Shown here piece by piece: positions 19,923-28,993 of a DNA stretch of 28,993 nucleotides (position 1 is the first letter of the stretch; every line of letters starts with the position of its first letter). The stretch is from NCBI GenBank assembly GCA_027575765.1, contig JANBPT010000602.1:1-28993 (forward strand), given 5' to 3'. Source of the stretch: Tieghemiomyces parasiticus (Eukaryota; Kickxellomycota; Dimargaritomycetes; Dimargaritales; Dimargaritaceae). Under the pieces are notes generated by a model, which saw nothing but the letters and a program-made list of their open reading frames with translations, was not told the DNA's origin and searched no databases. Both the position numbers and the translations under genes were made by a program.

Positions 19923-21507
19923 GGGTGAACACCCCCACCCCGGTGGTCGACGTCATGGTCACGGGAAGGTGCCGTAGCAGTACAGCACCCCCTCCTCCTC
20001 CTTCCTGCGAGAAGCCCAAGCGATAGCTACAAGCTCTCAGGCTTAAGTTTGACTCTCCACAGGTGCATTCCACCACTGATGGCCCGTCAACGTCATGGCT
20101 CCACCAATCCTTCCTTCATCCTTCGAACCGTATAGACGTCAGGTTCCAAATGGGACGAGGGGAGGGAGGGGTTAAGTTGTGATGGACAACGGCAGTGGGT
20201 GAGACCCCACGGCTTCCCCTAGCACTTAACAATCCCCACGGATCGGGCCGGCGCTGCAGAGACCCCGAATATACTGTGTATGAGGCGGGGTGTTCCTTCC
20301 CTACACTGGTCTAGCTCGGGCTTGGCCTAATTTTTGTCCTTATCATAGGAGGCTTCGATTGACCCCCGCACTAAGGCGGCAGCGTGATGGGGAGCCTGGG
20401 TCTTTGCCCTTGTCGCTCTACATGATCCGTTGGTCGCCGTGGTCCTCTGTCGTCACCGCTGGGGCACAGTGGCATTGCGTAGAGCCCATCGGACGGAAAT
20501 TCCGGAAACCGTAAAGGGAAAGTTCACTGCGGCCTGGAATGGCGCCATTGCCTAAATTAACAGTATACCTCATCATCCAAGGCTTGTGCAGTTTTACATG
20601 TGGCCAAGCATGGTGGCAAATGACCGCTCCGAAATAGAGGTAGTTAGGAACCGTCAGCCGGCAGTGACCGATAATGTCATCTGGAATACCCGATTTGACC
20701 CCTGACACTCTTTTCCCCGCTTTTCATTAGCGGTGTTTTAGAAACGGGGATATCTAACTTCATTTCTATCGCAGCTTCCGACCTTACCAGGGCGGTTTAG
20801 GCCGAGAATCGAAAGGTGCGTGCCAGATGGTCGCTTATGGTGCGGGAATTACTTGTCCATTGTAACCAAAGAAACAAATGGTAACTCCAGTGTAAGTGGC
20901 GGGTACTGCTATAGCCTTAACCCCACGTCAAAGCCCTACAGGCGATATTCATACCGGCCAAATGACGGGTCTTACCGATGCGTAGTTATCCACAGGCTTG
21001 GGTGCACTGGCTGCCCTCCAATCGTCACCTTCGTTCGGAGACTGTGTGTGGTAAAGTCATCTTATCCTTTTAGCCATATACCCTCAACATTATGCTTGGC
21101 CTTCCGTCTACGGGAGTCCTGGGTTCCAGTAGGGTTGCCTTCCGAATATATACATTCAATATTTCGGACACGCCGGTGCAAGGCGCATTAGTGTACAGCG
21201 GCGATTGGTGAAGTACTCCGCTGAGCATTGGGCTCCAGGGCGCATCGTACCACTGCGGGAAGAGGGTCCCTTCATTACTATTTTAAGCCATCTCGCACCA
21301 CGGGATATCGTCTAGGTGCCAGCAATAGATCATCGCGCCACAGGGCCACCCGTCTCCGAGTGTATCCCCTTTGGCTAGCATCAAACGGCTTACATGGTGT
21401 ATCTTCTTGCCATTAGCTCAATCAAAATGACCACTTCATTGGAACCCTTCCCTCCCACACCCTCCGGGCCATCTGTAGGCCTGCCCAACCAAACACTCCC
21501 AGCCCTT

Positions 21508-21538
21508 ACACACCAACACACACAGACACACACACACA
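21508..21538 (+). repeat. CA microsatellite
   Basis: Interrupted CA repeat in the pyrimidine-rich leader of the PP2A gene; a second pure run lies at 21641-21657. Confidence 0.88.
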
Positions 21539-21640
21539 GAGACCCACGCACCCCTTGCCCTCCTCGCTTGCAAGTTTTTACACGCTGGGTATGGCCCATT
21601 TTCACCCCTCCTGCCACCTTCCCCCTAGCTTTCTTACCCG

Positions 21641-21657
21641 CACACACACACACACAC
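21641..21657 (+). repeat. CA microsatellite, second run
   Basis: Pure CA dinucleotide run about 190 bases upstream of the PP2A start codon. Confidence 0.9.
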
Positions 21658-21847
21658 GTCGCTCATCTGCTGGTGGGTTGTGGTTACCGTCAACATCCTT
21701 CCACTCTCTCTCCAGCTGCATTCCATCACGTTGTTCCTCCTCATACCTTTGTTTAGCCGCTCACTGCCCCCCTCTTAACCGCCTCTTCCATAGTATTCCT
21801 GTCACCATCTCTGCTCAACTCCTCCGTCTTCCTTCGTGTAGCCTCCC

Positions 21848-23334
21848 ATGGACGTCTCATCCGACATCTCCACCTTGGACTCGTGGATCCAACATCTGTC
21901 CGACTGCAAGCAGCTTCCTGAGCAAGATGTTAAGAAACTGTGTGAAAAGGTAAGCCTCTCTCAACTTTACCGCACACCATCCGGCGTCCTCGGGGATCCC
22001 AGTTGGTTTGGGCGGCTCATCCGCTCCGCTTACAGAGATGTGCCCCCCCCTTAGGACTGCCTAATGCGCCACTTCTTGGAAGACGCTATGGAATCGGTCA
22101 CCTATCCTCTGGGGAGTTTACTGCCCACCCGGGAGACGTGGCGGGGCGCTGTACCACACTTGGGTGCGGGCCAATGGGTGGCGCTATCCAATGCCACAGC
22201 CCCTTGGTTTCAACAGCCTGGCCTGATTGTCACATTCAGGTCTTTCTCTTCCCCCCTCCTGACTCCGCTTACAGCTGGTCTCCCCGCGCCTGGAGCTGCA
22301 CAAGGTCCCCAATGTCAGCTCTACCCTCTGAGGAAGTTGGGATTTTGCTTGGCACGCCTTGCTGTGACTGATACTCCATCCAGCTAGCCTCCGTCCCAGG
22401 AGATCACTCGATCTCCGGACCCCGCCATCTAACTCCACATGCGCCTCCCCTCCACCCGCCATGCTAACCTTGCGTACTTACACCTCCACAACGCTTTAAC
22501 TCCCAGGCCAAGGAGGTTCTTATGCAGGAGTCCAACGTCCAGCCCGTACGCTGCCCGGTAACGGTATGCGGTGACATACACGGCCAGTTCCACGACCTGG
22601 TCGAATTGTTTAAGATTGGTGGCAACGCCCCCGACACCAACTACTTGTTCATGGGTGACTATGTCGACCGCGGTTACTACTCAGTCGAAACCGTGACACT
22701 GCTGGTGGCCATGAAGGTGCGCTACAAGGATCGTATTACGATTCTGCGGGGGAACCACGAGAGCCGGCAGATCACGCAGGTGTACGGGTTCTACGACGAG
22801 TGCATGCGCAAGTACGGTAATACGGAGGTGTGGAAGTGCTTTACGGACCTGTTTGACTACCTTCCGCTCACGGCGCTGATTGAGAACCAGATTTTCTGTC
22901 TCCATGGTGGCTTGTCTCCGTCGGTAGACACGCTGGACCAAATCCGTACCCTCGACCGCATCCAAGAGGTCCCGCACGAGGGCCCCATGTGCGACCTGCT
23001 GTGGTCTGACCCAGACGATCGGATGGGCTGGGGTATCTCTCCGCGCGGTGCCGGCTACACGTTTGGCCAGGACATTTCCGAAGCCTTCAACAACACCAAC
23101 GGCCTCACCCTGATTGCCCGGGCCCACCAGCTCGTCATGGAAGGCTACAACTGGTCCCAAGACAAGAACGTAGTGACTATCTTCAGTGCTCCCAATTACT
23201 GCTACCGCTGCGGCAACCAGGCCGCCATCATGGAGCTCGATGAACACATGAAGTATACCTTCCTCCCGTTCGATCCAGCCCCGAGACGGGGCGAACCCCA
23301 TGTGACCCGTCGTACCCCGGATTACTTTCTGTAG
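21848..23334 (+). CDS. PPH21: Serine/threonine phosphatase PP2A catalytic subunit (two exons)
   Basis: Exons 21848-21949 and 22507-23334 join at ...KKLCEK|AKEVL..., exactly as in PP2A-C proteins, giving 309 residues, the same length as human PP2A-C. All metal-binding signatures are present: GDIHGQ (Asp57, His59), GDYVDRG (Asp85), RGNHES (Asn117, His118), and the downstream HGG and RAHQLV histidines. [11 protein letters not shown] and the invariant tail TPDYFL identify PP2A rather than PP4, PP6 or PP1; the terminal leucine is the one methylated by Lcm1/LCMT1 to control binding of B subunits. The enzyme dephosphorylates many cytosolic and nuclear proteins as part of the A-B-C trimer and acts in cell cycle, TOR and stress signalling. 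The 557-bp intron is the longest seen in this window. The start is the only ATG that gives the family N-terminus. Confidence 0.98.
21950..22506 (+). other. PP2A-C intron with duplicated acceptor-like site
   Basis: GTAAGC donor and CTCCCAG acceptor. Inside, the 12-base string ctccgcttacag occurs twice (22024-22035 and 22263-22274); each looks like a usable 3' splice site. No internal exon is needed for the normal protein. Confidence 0.8.
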
Positions 23335-24311
23335 TTCTACCCCTCCCATCTTCCTTCATATTTGATGTGTGTGCGTGTGTGTGTGTGCCTCTTCAATGGC
23401 TGATGTCTTTCCCCCCTCCCCTTCCTCGTCTTCTGCGCCTATCTCCTTCTGCCTCTCATTCTGTCATCTCCTCCTCCTCCTTCCTCCCCACCCCCCTCAC
23501 CCCTGGCCGCGCAGGACCAGGTCTGGGCCCACTCTCTTACCGAACCTTTTTATATTTTTTTTATATCTAAACACCGCTGCCTTGTCGTACCCAGGTGCCC
23601 TGACACTGTATCCCTCACCCAATTAAGATCGTGAGTGTCGTTTGGTTACGGTCTAGGAAAAGTGTGGTGCCATTTTTTGAAGGGTTAGGGGGGGTATTCC
23701 TCTGAGTCGCCACGCATGAAGGGTTCAGAAAGGGCTGGCGCGCGCAGAGGGTGGGGAGGCGGTCGGGGTTTGATGATCTACACGTCAGCCTCAGGATGGC
23801 GATACACGCAACGTACCTTAGCCTGCATAGTGTTGACTACTAATCATTATTAGTATAATTATTTTGGATGACGGTCCTCCTACTTCTCCCTTCCTAGGCT
23901 GCATCTACCCCTACGGCCTTCCATTTCCCATAAGATGTGGCTCAGTGCCGTTCATCCAATCTTCCACCTCGTTGCCCAGGCAACTTGGATTGTGGCTCAC
24001 TCTATACTTTTACTATCCATGTAGCCTTACATACCACTCTCAAGTCTGTTTGCTAAAAAGAAAAGGCACGTGCTGGGAACTGTGAAACCTTAAGGGGTAT
24101 TAATATACTAAACTAAAGGCCGTTTGCTAGTGGTGTATATATTTGTATTTATAAAGTGTCCTGTGAGCGATGAAAAAATGGAAGAAGAAGCAAAGAGGGT
24201 ATGTGTATTTTATCTTTTGATAATGGTGCGCGGGTCAGCAGTTGCATGCTATGTAACGAAATAAACCAAAGTCGGGGGCCTACGGACCGGCTGGGTCTCG
24301 GTAGTACTGTC
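23335..24311. other. Convergent 3' intergenic region (PP2A-C / AzgA)
   Basis: The first 230 bases are CT-rich with a GT-rich run at 23366-23387, a T-rich stretch near 23548-23567, then mixed to AT-rich sequence. No exact AATAAA was found just after either stop codon. The only sizeable frame (23864-24085) starts with TTG and is not supported. Confidence 0.5.
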
Positions 24312-26311
24312 CTATACCACATGGCTACCGTGCTTCTCCTCATGGGAAGTGGAGTGTGAGGAAAGGATCGAGGCGGCCTTGGACACCTTGGATCCGTCGT
24401 AATCGCGCGGTAGGGCCGGGATGGCAATGAGCTCACCGGCGGTGTCCCCGGACGGCCGGAGACCATCGGCGGGGGAGGTGGGTGGCGAGCGGTTCACGGG
24501 CCGACCGCGAACCCGACGCCACAGCCGGTACATCCACGGCGGGGTAATACCTCCCCCTTCGACGTCGAGACGGATCTGGTTCCACGGCTCGCGGAGGTTC
24601 TTGTCCGGGATGGCGATACGGCCGCGGGCGACGCGCTCGATGATGTAGGCAGCACCGTTGATGATCACGTACGACAGGATACCGGCGATGAGACCGTAGG
24701 CGATGGAATAGGTCAGGGGCATGATGGCGATGGTAAGGAAGGCCGGGATAGCGTCCCCGGGATAGTCCCAGTTGATCTCACGGACGCCCTTCAACATCAT
24801 GGACCCCACGCAGATGAGGGCCGGGCCGGTGGCCCAGGGCGGGAAACTGGCAAAGATGGGCGAGAAGAAGAGGCTGAGGAAGAAGCATAGGCCCACCACC
24901 ATACCCGTGATCCCCGTCCGGCCACCCTCGGTGATCCCGGCGCCGGACTCGACAAACGTGGTCACCGGTGAGGTACCAAACACGGCACCCAGACTGATAC
25001 ACACGGCGTCGGTGATGAAGGCCATCGTGGACCCTTCAAAATCGCCAAATTCGTCAGTGAAGCCGCCAAACTTGGCCATGGAGTACATCGTCCCGGTGGT
25101 ATCCAAGATATCCACGTAGAGGAACGTGATGAGGGCCACCCAAATCTCGCCCGAGGCGAGGTCGAAATTGAGCTGGGCAAACGTGTGCTCGATCGGATGG
25201 AACGTGGCCACCTGCTTGAAATAGTCGAACGCCTGGTTGCCCTCGGCGTTATACGGGAAGTAGGTGAAGGGCGTGGTCCGGATCCATGAGAGGCCCGACA
25301 CGAAGAGGATCCCGACGAGGATCGCCCCCTTCACGCGGAAGAGGAGCAGCACCGCGATGATGGCGAACCCTAGGATACCCATCCACGTGGTGGCCGATTC
25401 CATGGTATGACCCTGGCACACTCCGTGATCGTCCTTGTACTGCGCCGGGCAGGCCCCTAGGGACACCAGGGTAGCCGAGTCCCCGCCGATCAGGCCGATA
25501 CCGGCGGAGCTCTGCATTCCGATAAAGGCCAGGTACAATCCGATTCCGGCACCGGTGGCCACCTTGATGCTGGACGGGATCAGCTTGGCCAGCCACTGAC
25601 GGATACCGAAGATGGAGAGGAAAAAAAAGATGATGCCTTCGACGCAGACGGCCGCCAGGGCCGTGCGGAACGGGATACTGCCCGAGCCGCGGTACCCGAC
25701 CACCGTGTAGGCAAAGTAGGCGTTGAGTCCCATCCCGGGCGCCAAGCCGAAGGGGAGGTTGGCCAGTAGGCCCATGAGGACGCTGGAAATGCAGGCTATG
25801 GCGCAAGTGGCAGTGATAATGTCCTTCTTGACGGTGTAGACGCAGTCCTCGTAGCTCGGGACGTCCTCGCACGTCGGGTTGGTGCCGGTCGGATCGTCGC
25901 ATACGCAAGTGCCACCCGTGTCGGAGAGGATAAGTGCATTGGTCGAGACGATATAGGCCTGGGAGGATTATGTGGTTGGTAATCGAGGTAGGTGTTGGAC
26001 TGGTTAGACTAGGTTCTCCGAGTCGAGCGTGTAACAAAGCAACCTAAGGATACGAATAAGGAGGCTCGTCCGCTGACCGCGTTTGGTCGTCCTAACCTTC
26101 GGTACGCCACGACCTAGTTGGTGATACAAGAAACCAAAAATACACCGCATCGGTCACTTACCATCGTCACGAACGTAGTCAGGCCGGCGTAGAGCTCGGT
26201 GGTGAAGCGTGAGTTGGCGCGGGGCTTGGTTGCGGATGAGCCGTCGAGGCGAAAGTACCGGCCCACAACGGACTGGGCCACGCGCCGGTTAAGCTTCTCG
26301 ATAAAAGGCAT
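24312..26311 (-). CDS. azgA: AzgA-like purine (hypoxanthine/adenine/guanine) permease, two exons
   Basis: Exon 1 is 26311-26162 (50 codons) and exon 2 is 25958-24312. A 203-bp intron (GTAAGT / CCCAG) splits ...LTTFVTM|AYIVSTNAL..., as expected for the first membrane helix of the family, for a total of 598 residues. Typical AzgA signatures follow: a cysteine-rich extracellular loop with GGTCVCDDP (about residues 65-95), NLPFGLAPGMGLNAYFAY (117-134), VDILDTTGT (332-340) and the substrate-site region GTSPVTTFVESGAGITEGGRTGIT (378-401). About 14 helices are expected. The family imports purine bases with protons across the plasma membrane in fungi and plants. The C-terminal ~90 residues are polar and probably cytoplasmic. 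Start: the first ATG, giving a charged cytoplasmic N-terminus. The neighbour PP2A-C is convergent. Confidence 0.95.
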
Positions 26312-26427
26312 GGCTTAATATGGCCGCACGGGTGAGGGAGAAGCGAGGACGCTGCTGCCGACGGAGAAAAGAGTTCCGTGTAAGACCACAGGCCAAGTCT
26401 TGGACGATGGCCCTAGGGGCTTATGCG

Positions 26428-26439
26428 TATATATATTGG
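26428..26439 (-). promoter_or_regulatory. CCAAT / TATATATA element upstream of AzgA
   Basis: Read on the minus strand: CCAAT at 26439-26435 overlapping into a run of alternating A and T ending at 26428. It lies about 117-128 bases before the start codon, a usual place for a core promoter. Functional status is inferred. Confidence 0.4.
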
Positions 26440-26683
26440 AACCAGGACAATAAAGTGGGCCGGTCGAACATGCGACGAGGGACATGCACAGCGGCTGCAG
26501 GTCCACGAGGGAATAGGAGCCAAACGATAAGACCCAAGCGGTAACGTGGACGAGCGTGGCTGAAAGAGGGGAAAGGGGAGGAAATTCTCCGGGCCTGCGC
26601 TAGCTATAATCAAATAAAAAGGAGGACACTGTTCAGATCTGCAGGGTCCTCTAAGGAATAGGGCTATCGGGATACAGTGAGCA

Positions 26684-26694
26684 GGGGGGGGGGG
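26684..26694 (+). repeat. Poly-G tract, 11 bases
   Basis: Eleven G about 375 bases upstream of the AzgA start codon. Confidence 0.9.
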
Positions 26695-27168
26695 AGTCAG
26701 GTGATGCCACAAGGTGTGCAGTGGCGGGCGGCAATAGTGTCGATAGGGGGAGGGGTCTGGATGGCGGGGAGTCGTGGCACGGCCAAAAATATATGTACCA
26801 GGGACCTGAGGGGCTAATAAAGAGGCGAAGCGGACGAACTTGCGCCGAGGCTGAGGCTGTAGGTTATATATAATGTGGTATAAAAAGCGGATCAGAAAGC
26901 GATCGCAGGGCAAGGGGATACAGCACAAGACAACGCGAACGTTGGGTTGGGGAGAAAGGTAGAAACGAGCGAGAGGGAGAGGTGGGATCCCTTTGCCACT
27001 TCATCGTGACACCTCGGAGAGGGAGAAAGGGAGTCCCCTAGTACTGATGCCTTTTTTTTTTTCACTGGCACGCCCAACACATACACACATACGCACACCT
27101 GAGGCCGCGAGTCCACCCCCCAGCCTGCATTCATAGCAGATTCTCGCCTCCCTATCAAAGCGAGAAGT

Positions 27169-27191
27169 ACACGCTGGAAATTCCAGCGTGT
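27169..27191. repeat. Perfect 23-base palindrome (11-base arms, 1-base centre)
   Basis: acacgctggaa at 27169-27179 and its exact reverse complement at 27181-27191 surround a single A. It sits just before a CCAAT (27193) and could be a dimeric protein-binding site or a hairpin. Confidence 0.85.
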
Positions 27192-28903
27192 GCCAATGGG
27201 CTGCGACCCCGGCTGGCCAGCGCTACGCCTTGGAGGGAAAAGAAACGGAACCGGCGAGAACCTGGGTCCCCCGGACTCTCCGATTGGCCAGTGTTACCTG
27301 AGCTGGCAGCTAAAACGGCGCCATATCGCGTGGTACAGCGAAGGACATCTTCCCTCAAACCCCTTAAAGTTAGAGATGGGTGGTTGCACGAGTCGCTTTC
27401 AAAACAATAGTGGGCTATAGGTAAGCAGCCGCGTTGAGCAGTATTTTTGGAGAGTCAGTGGGCGATTCCGCAGCCCTTATTGATTCGTCTTTGTCGTGGA
27501 CTTGTCATCGGAGAAAATCCTGCTAAAGCGAAAGTAGACTTCCTAGAAGCTATGGAGCCCGTAAGCAGAGGTCTTGGGAATCGGAGCGGACCGTTACTAA
27601 GGTATATGAATGTGGTAAGCAGCACTGAGGGGGGGGGCTCTGGTAAGTTTTCCCTGTGACGTGCTGTGAAAGGAGACATCTGGTCAAGTCTAAACGACTA
27701 AAAAGATGTTTAGCAAGCCACACTGAGCCCATGAAGGGTAAATTAAAAGCTGTGTCGTGGAAACTGGTCTATCACAATATAGTGTTACAGGTAACAGGCT
27801 AAAGAACTGATTTGTGACGACCTGAACTGGTCTAGTAGGTTTGAAAAGATGCCATTTGTGGGGATTGCATGGGTAAAGTGGGACGGCAAAGTCATGTACA
27901 CTAGACCGTCCCGCCAGATGAATTAAGCGGATGCCTTCAATTGGATCGAGAAAGACGTAATGCGAACGTAATTTTAACACGGAGGTTTGGAGATCTACTT
28001 TTTAGCACTTAGTCACCGCATGGTCGGCACTGGTTTTGAAAGGAAACTGAAGGCCTGGGAGGGGGCCGTAAAAAATTGGGGGGAATTCCTTGGGACTATC
28101 TGCCCCAACTTGTTTAGCCTATTGCATCTCATCTTTACAAACTCATATGTAACCCACTACTGATTGTCAGCAATCTCATCCACCCGTTGGAATAGTTACA
28201 TGAAAGCAAAATCAGATAAATGACATGTAGGATGAATCTACAAGGTCAGCTGCGCACATTTCACAGTATAGTAACGACCCAGCGAACAGGTTTCCCTTAC
28301 AGCGCACATTGTATCCGAGGACCTGGAAGGCCACCATCACAGTGCAAGACTTCCGATTTACATTAACTGGCACCTTCCAGTCCCGGTCTGACTGATGGAA
28401 AGTCGTCGTAGTCTCTACTCAATTGATGGTTCCCAATTCGGAATCGGATGGCAGAAGTTGCCCTCCGTTTGATCCGAGATCGGCGCTAGACTGGCACTAC
28501 TCACCAATTCAGGATGGCCTTGGCCTAGGCCTCTCCATTACGCCACATGGCATTCGTCATTTCATTAGCCCTATACGTAAGGTAGATATATGGGACCAGG
28601 GGATTCTGTTATCTTAACGGTGTAAATAGTATTCATTTTCTATTCTCATATACTCGCCTTCGACCATACTCGGGGAGGGAACCCCGTCACAGCATTAGCA
28701 GGTGCAATACAATTTGACATCAATATCAGTATTAACTATAATAAAAAATATAGTTTATCGAGTTAGTTCCAGTGACGAATTCCAAGGTCACATGTCCCCT
28801 GCACTATACCATTCCCAGTCATGAAAGTAGGAAGTGACGCTGATGCGGCCTATCTATGCTTCCCCTAAGCCGCTTCTTGTTTTTGCCTCTCGTGTGGAAT
28901 TCT
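27192..28903. other. Right flank, no gene recognised, more AT-rich
   Basis: GC content falls from about 27,400 onward. Small frames exist: plus 27196-27420 (ATG start, 74 codons, just after the palindrome and a CCAAT), minus 27980-27690 (GTG start, 96 codons) and plus 28426-28617 (ATG, 63 codons). None resembles a family I know, and no transposase, reverse transcriptase or integrase motif is seen. A small AT hairpin (aactata ... tatagtt) lies at about 28733-28755. It could be a decayed repeat or simple intergenic DNA. Confidence 0.4.
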
Positions 28904-28993
28904 TGAGAGACCCCCGTTTCTGGACTTCCCAGTAATCCTGGTGATACACTAGCTGTCCGGGGTAGATGACACATCGCGAAGGAATAGGCAACG
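28904..28993 (-). repeat. Right arm of the terminal inverted repeat
   Basis: Reverse-complement partner of bases 1-90. The outer 77 bases are identical and the inner 13 have two mismatches. The sequence further inward (28600-28900) shows no visible similarity to bases 91-300, so the shared block ends here. The nature of the repeat outside the window cannot be seen. Confidence 0.95.

Larger units (their letters stand above)
19538..21847. other. Divergent intergenic region (PGWNE gene / PP2A-C)
   Basis: Bases 19538-20000 are purine-rich on the plus strand (leader of the minus-strand gene) with TATATAA at 19922-19916 on the minus strand. Bases 20100-21400 are mixed, less GC-rich sequence. Two open frames there, minus 20708-20418 and plus 20820-21191, begin with non-ATG codons and match nothing I know. 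Bases 21420-21847 are CT-rich with two CA microsatellites and form the PP2A-C leader. Confidence 0.5.
26312..27160. other. AzgA upstream region
   Basis: Purine-rich in places on the plus strand (CT-rich on the gene's sense strand), with a CCAAT plus TATATATA pair about 120 bases before the ATG and a G11 run at 26684-26694. Open frames on the minus strand up to 170 codons are Pro/Ser/Leu-rich and unsupported. Confidence 0.5.

Noticed and set aside
22522..23334. PP2A-C starting at the internal ATG 22522
   Set aside because: The missing N-terminal helix is supplied by exon 21848-21949, which restores the standard 309-residue length.
24312..25775. AzgA as a 487-residue protein starting at 25775
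   Set aside because: The open frame and family similarity continue upstream to a splice acceptor at 25958 and a first exon at 26311-26162.
27690..27980. 96-codon minus-strand frame in the right flank
   Set aside because: Starts with GTG, no recognisable family; considered as a transposon relic but no catalytic motif seen.
1..28993. A giant transposon (Starship-, Maverick- or Polinton-like) filling the window
   Set aside because: No tyrosine recombinase, integrase, DNA polymerase B or other mobile-element enzyme is visible, the genes are housekeeping, and the 77-base identity fits an assembly break.
1..28993. tRNA, 5S rRNA, spliceosomal RNA, SRP and RNase P RNA genes, CRISPR arrays
   Set aside because: I looked for tRNA B-box-like strings, conserved snRNA cores and regularly spaced repeats by eye and found none; a covariance-model search would be decisive.

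Overview
The window looks like eukaryotic nuclear DNA, almost certainly fungal. Its genes carry GT-AG introns of about 130-560 bp. The gene set is typical of fungi: an AzgA-type purine permease, a Ste7/Byr1-type MAPK kinase, a PP2A catalytic subunit, COX16, a TLC-domain membrane protein, a small mitochondrial protein with a PGWNE motif, and a large disordered PH-domain protein. Wide intergenic spaces, fairly GC-rich codons and many poly-G and CA/CT runs would suit an early-diverging (non-Dikarya) lineage. That placement is inference only; no marker in the window fixes it.

Layout from left to right: inverted-repeat end (1-90); COX16 (+, 854-1618, three exons); a convergent gene for an 895-aa PH-domain protein (-, 2346-5033); a 7.5-kb gene-poor stretch (5034-12561) that starts with 2.6 kb of strongly purine-rich plus strand and holds one weak multi-exon candidate (about 10059-10908); a TLC-domain protein (-, 12562-13690, two exons); a MAPK kinase (-, 15722-16690, one exon); a small mitochondrial protein (-, 18790-19537, three exons); the PP2A catalytic subunit (+, 21848-23334, two exons); a convergent AzgA-like purine permease (-, 24312-26311, two exons); and a right flank of about 2.6 kb without a recognisable gene, ending in the inverted copy of the left end (28904-28993).

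The genes do not form a pathway or operon; each is an ordinary housekeeping or signalling gene with its own promoter region. Two products act in mitochondria (COX16 and the PGWNE protein), two in phospho-signalling (MAPKK and PP2A-C), and two or three at membranes (TLC, AzgA, possibly the PH protein). The sense strand upstream of most genes is pyrimidine-rich, as in many fungal promoters and 5' leaders.

The most unusual structural fact is that the first and last 77 bases are perfect reverse complements, with weaker similarity to base 90. This could be read as terminal inverted repeats of a 29-kb element. The exact 77-base core, the absence of any transposase or recombinase, and the housekeeping content instead suggest a short-read contig ending in two inverted copies of one dispersed repeat. 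I found no convincing new multi-gene system.
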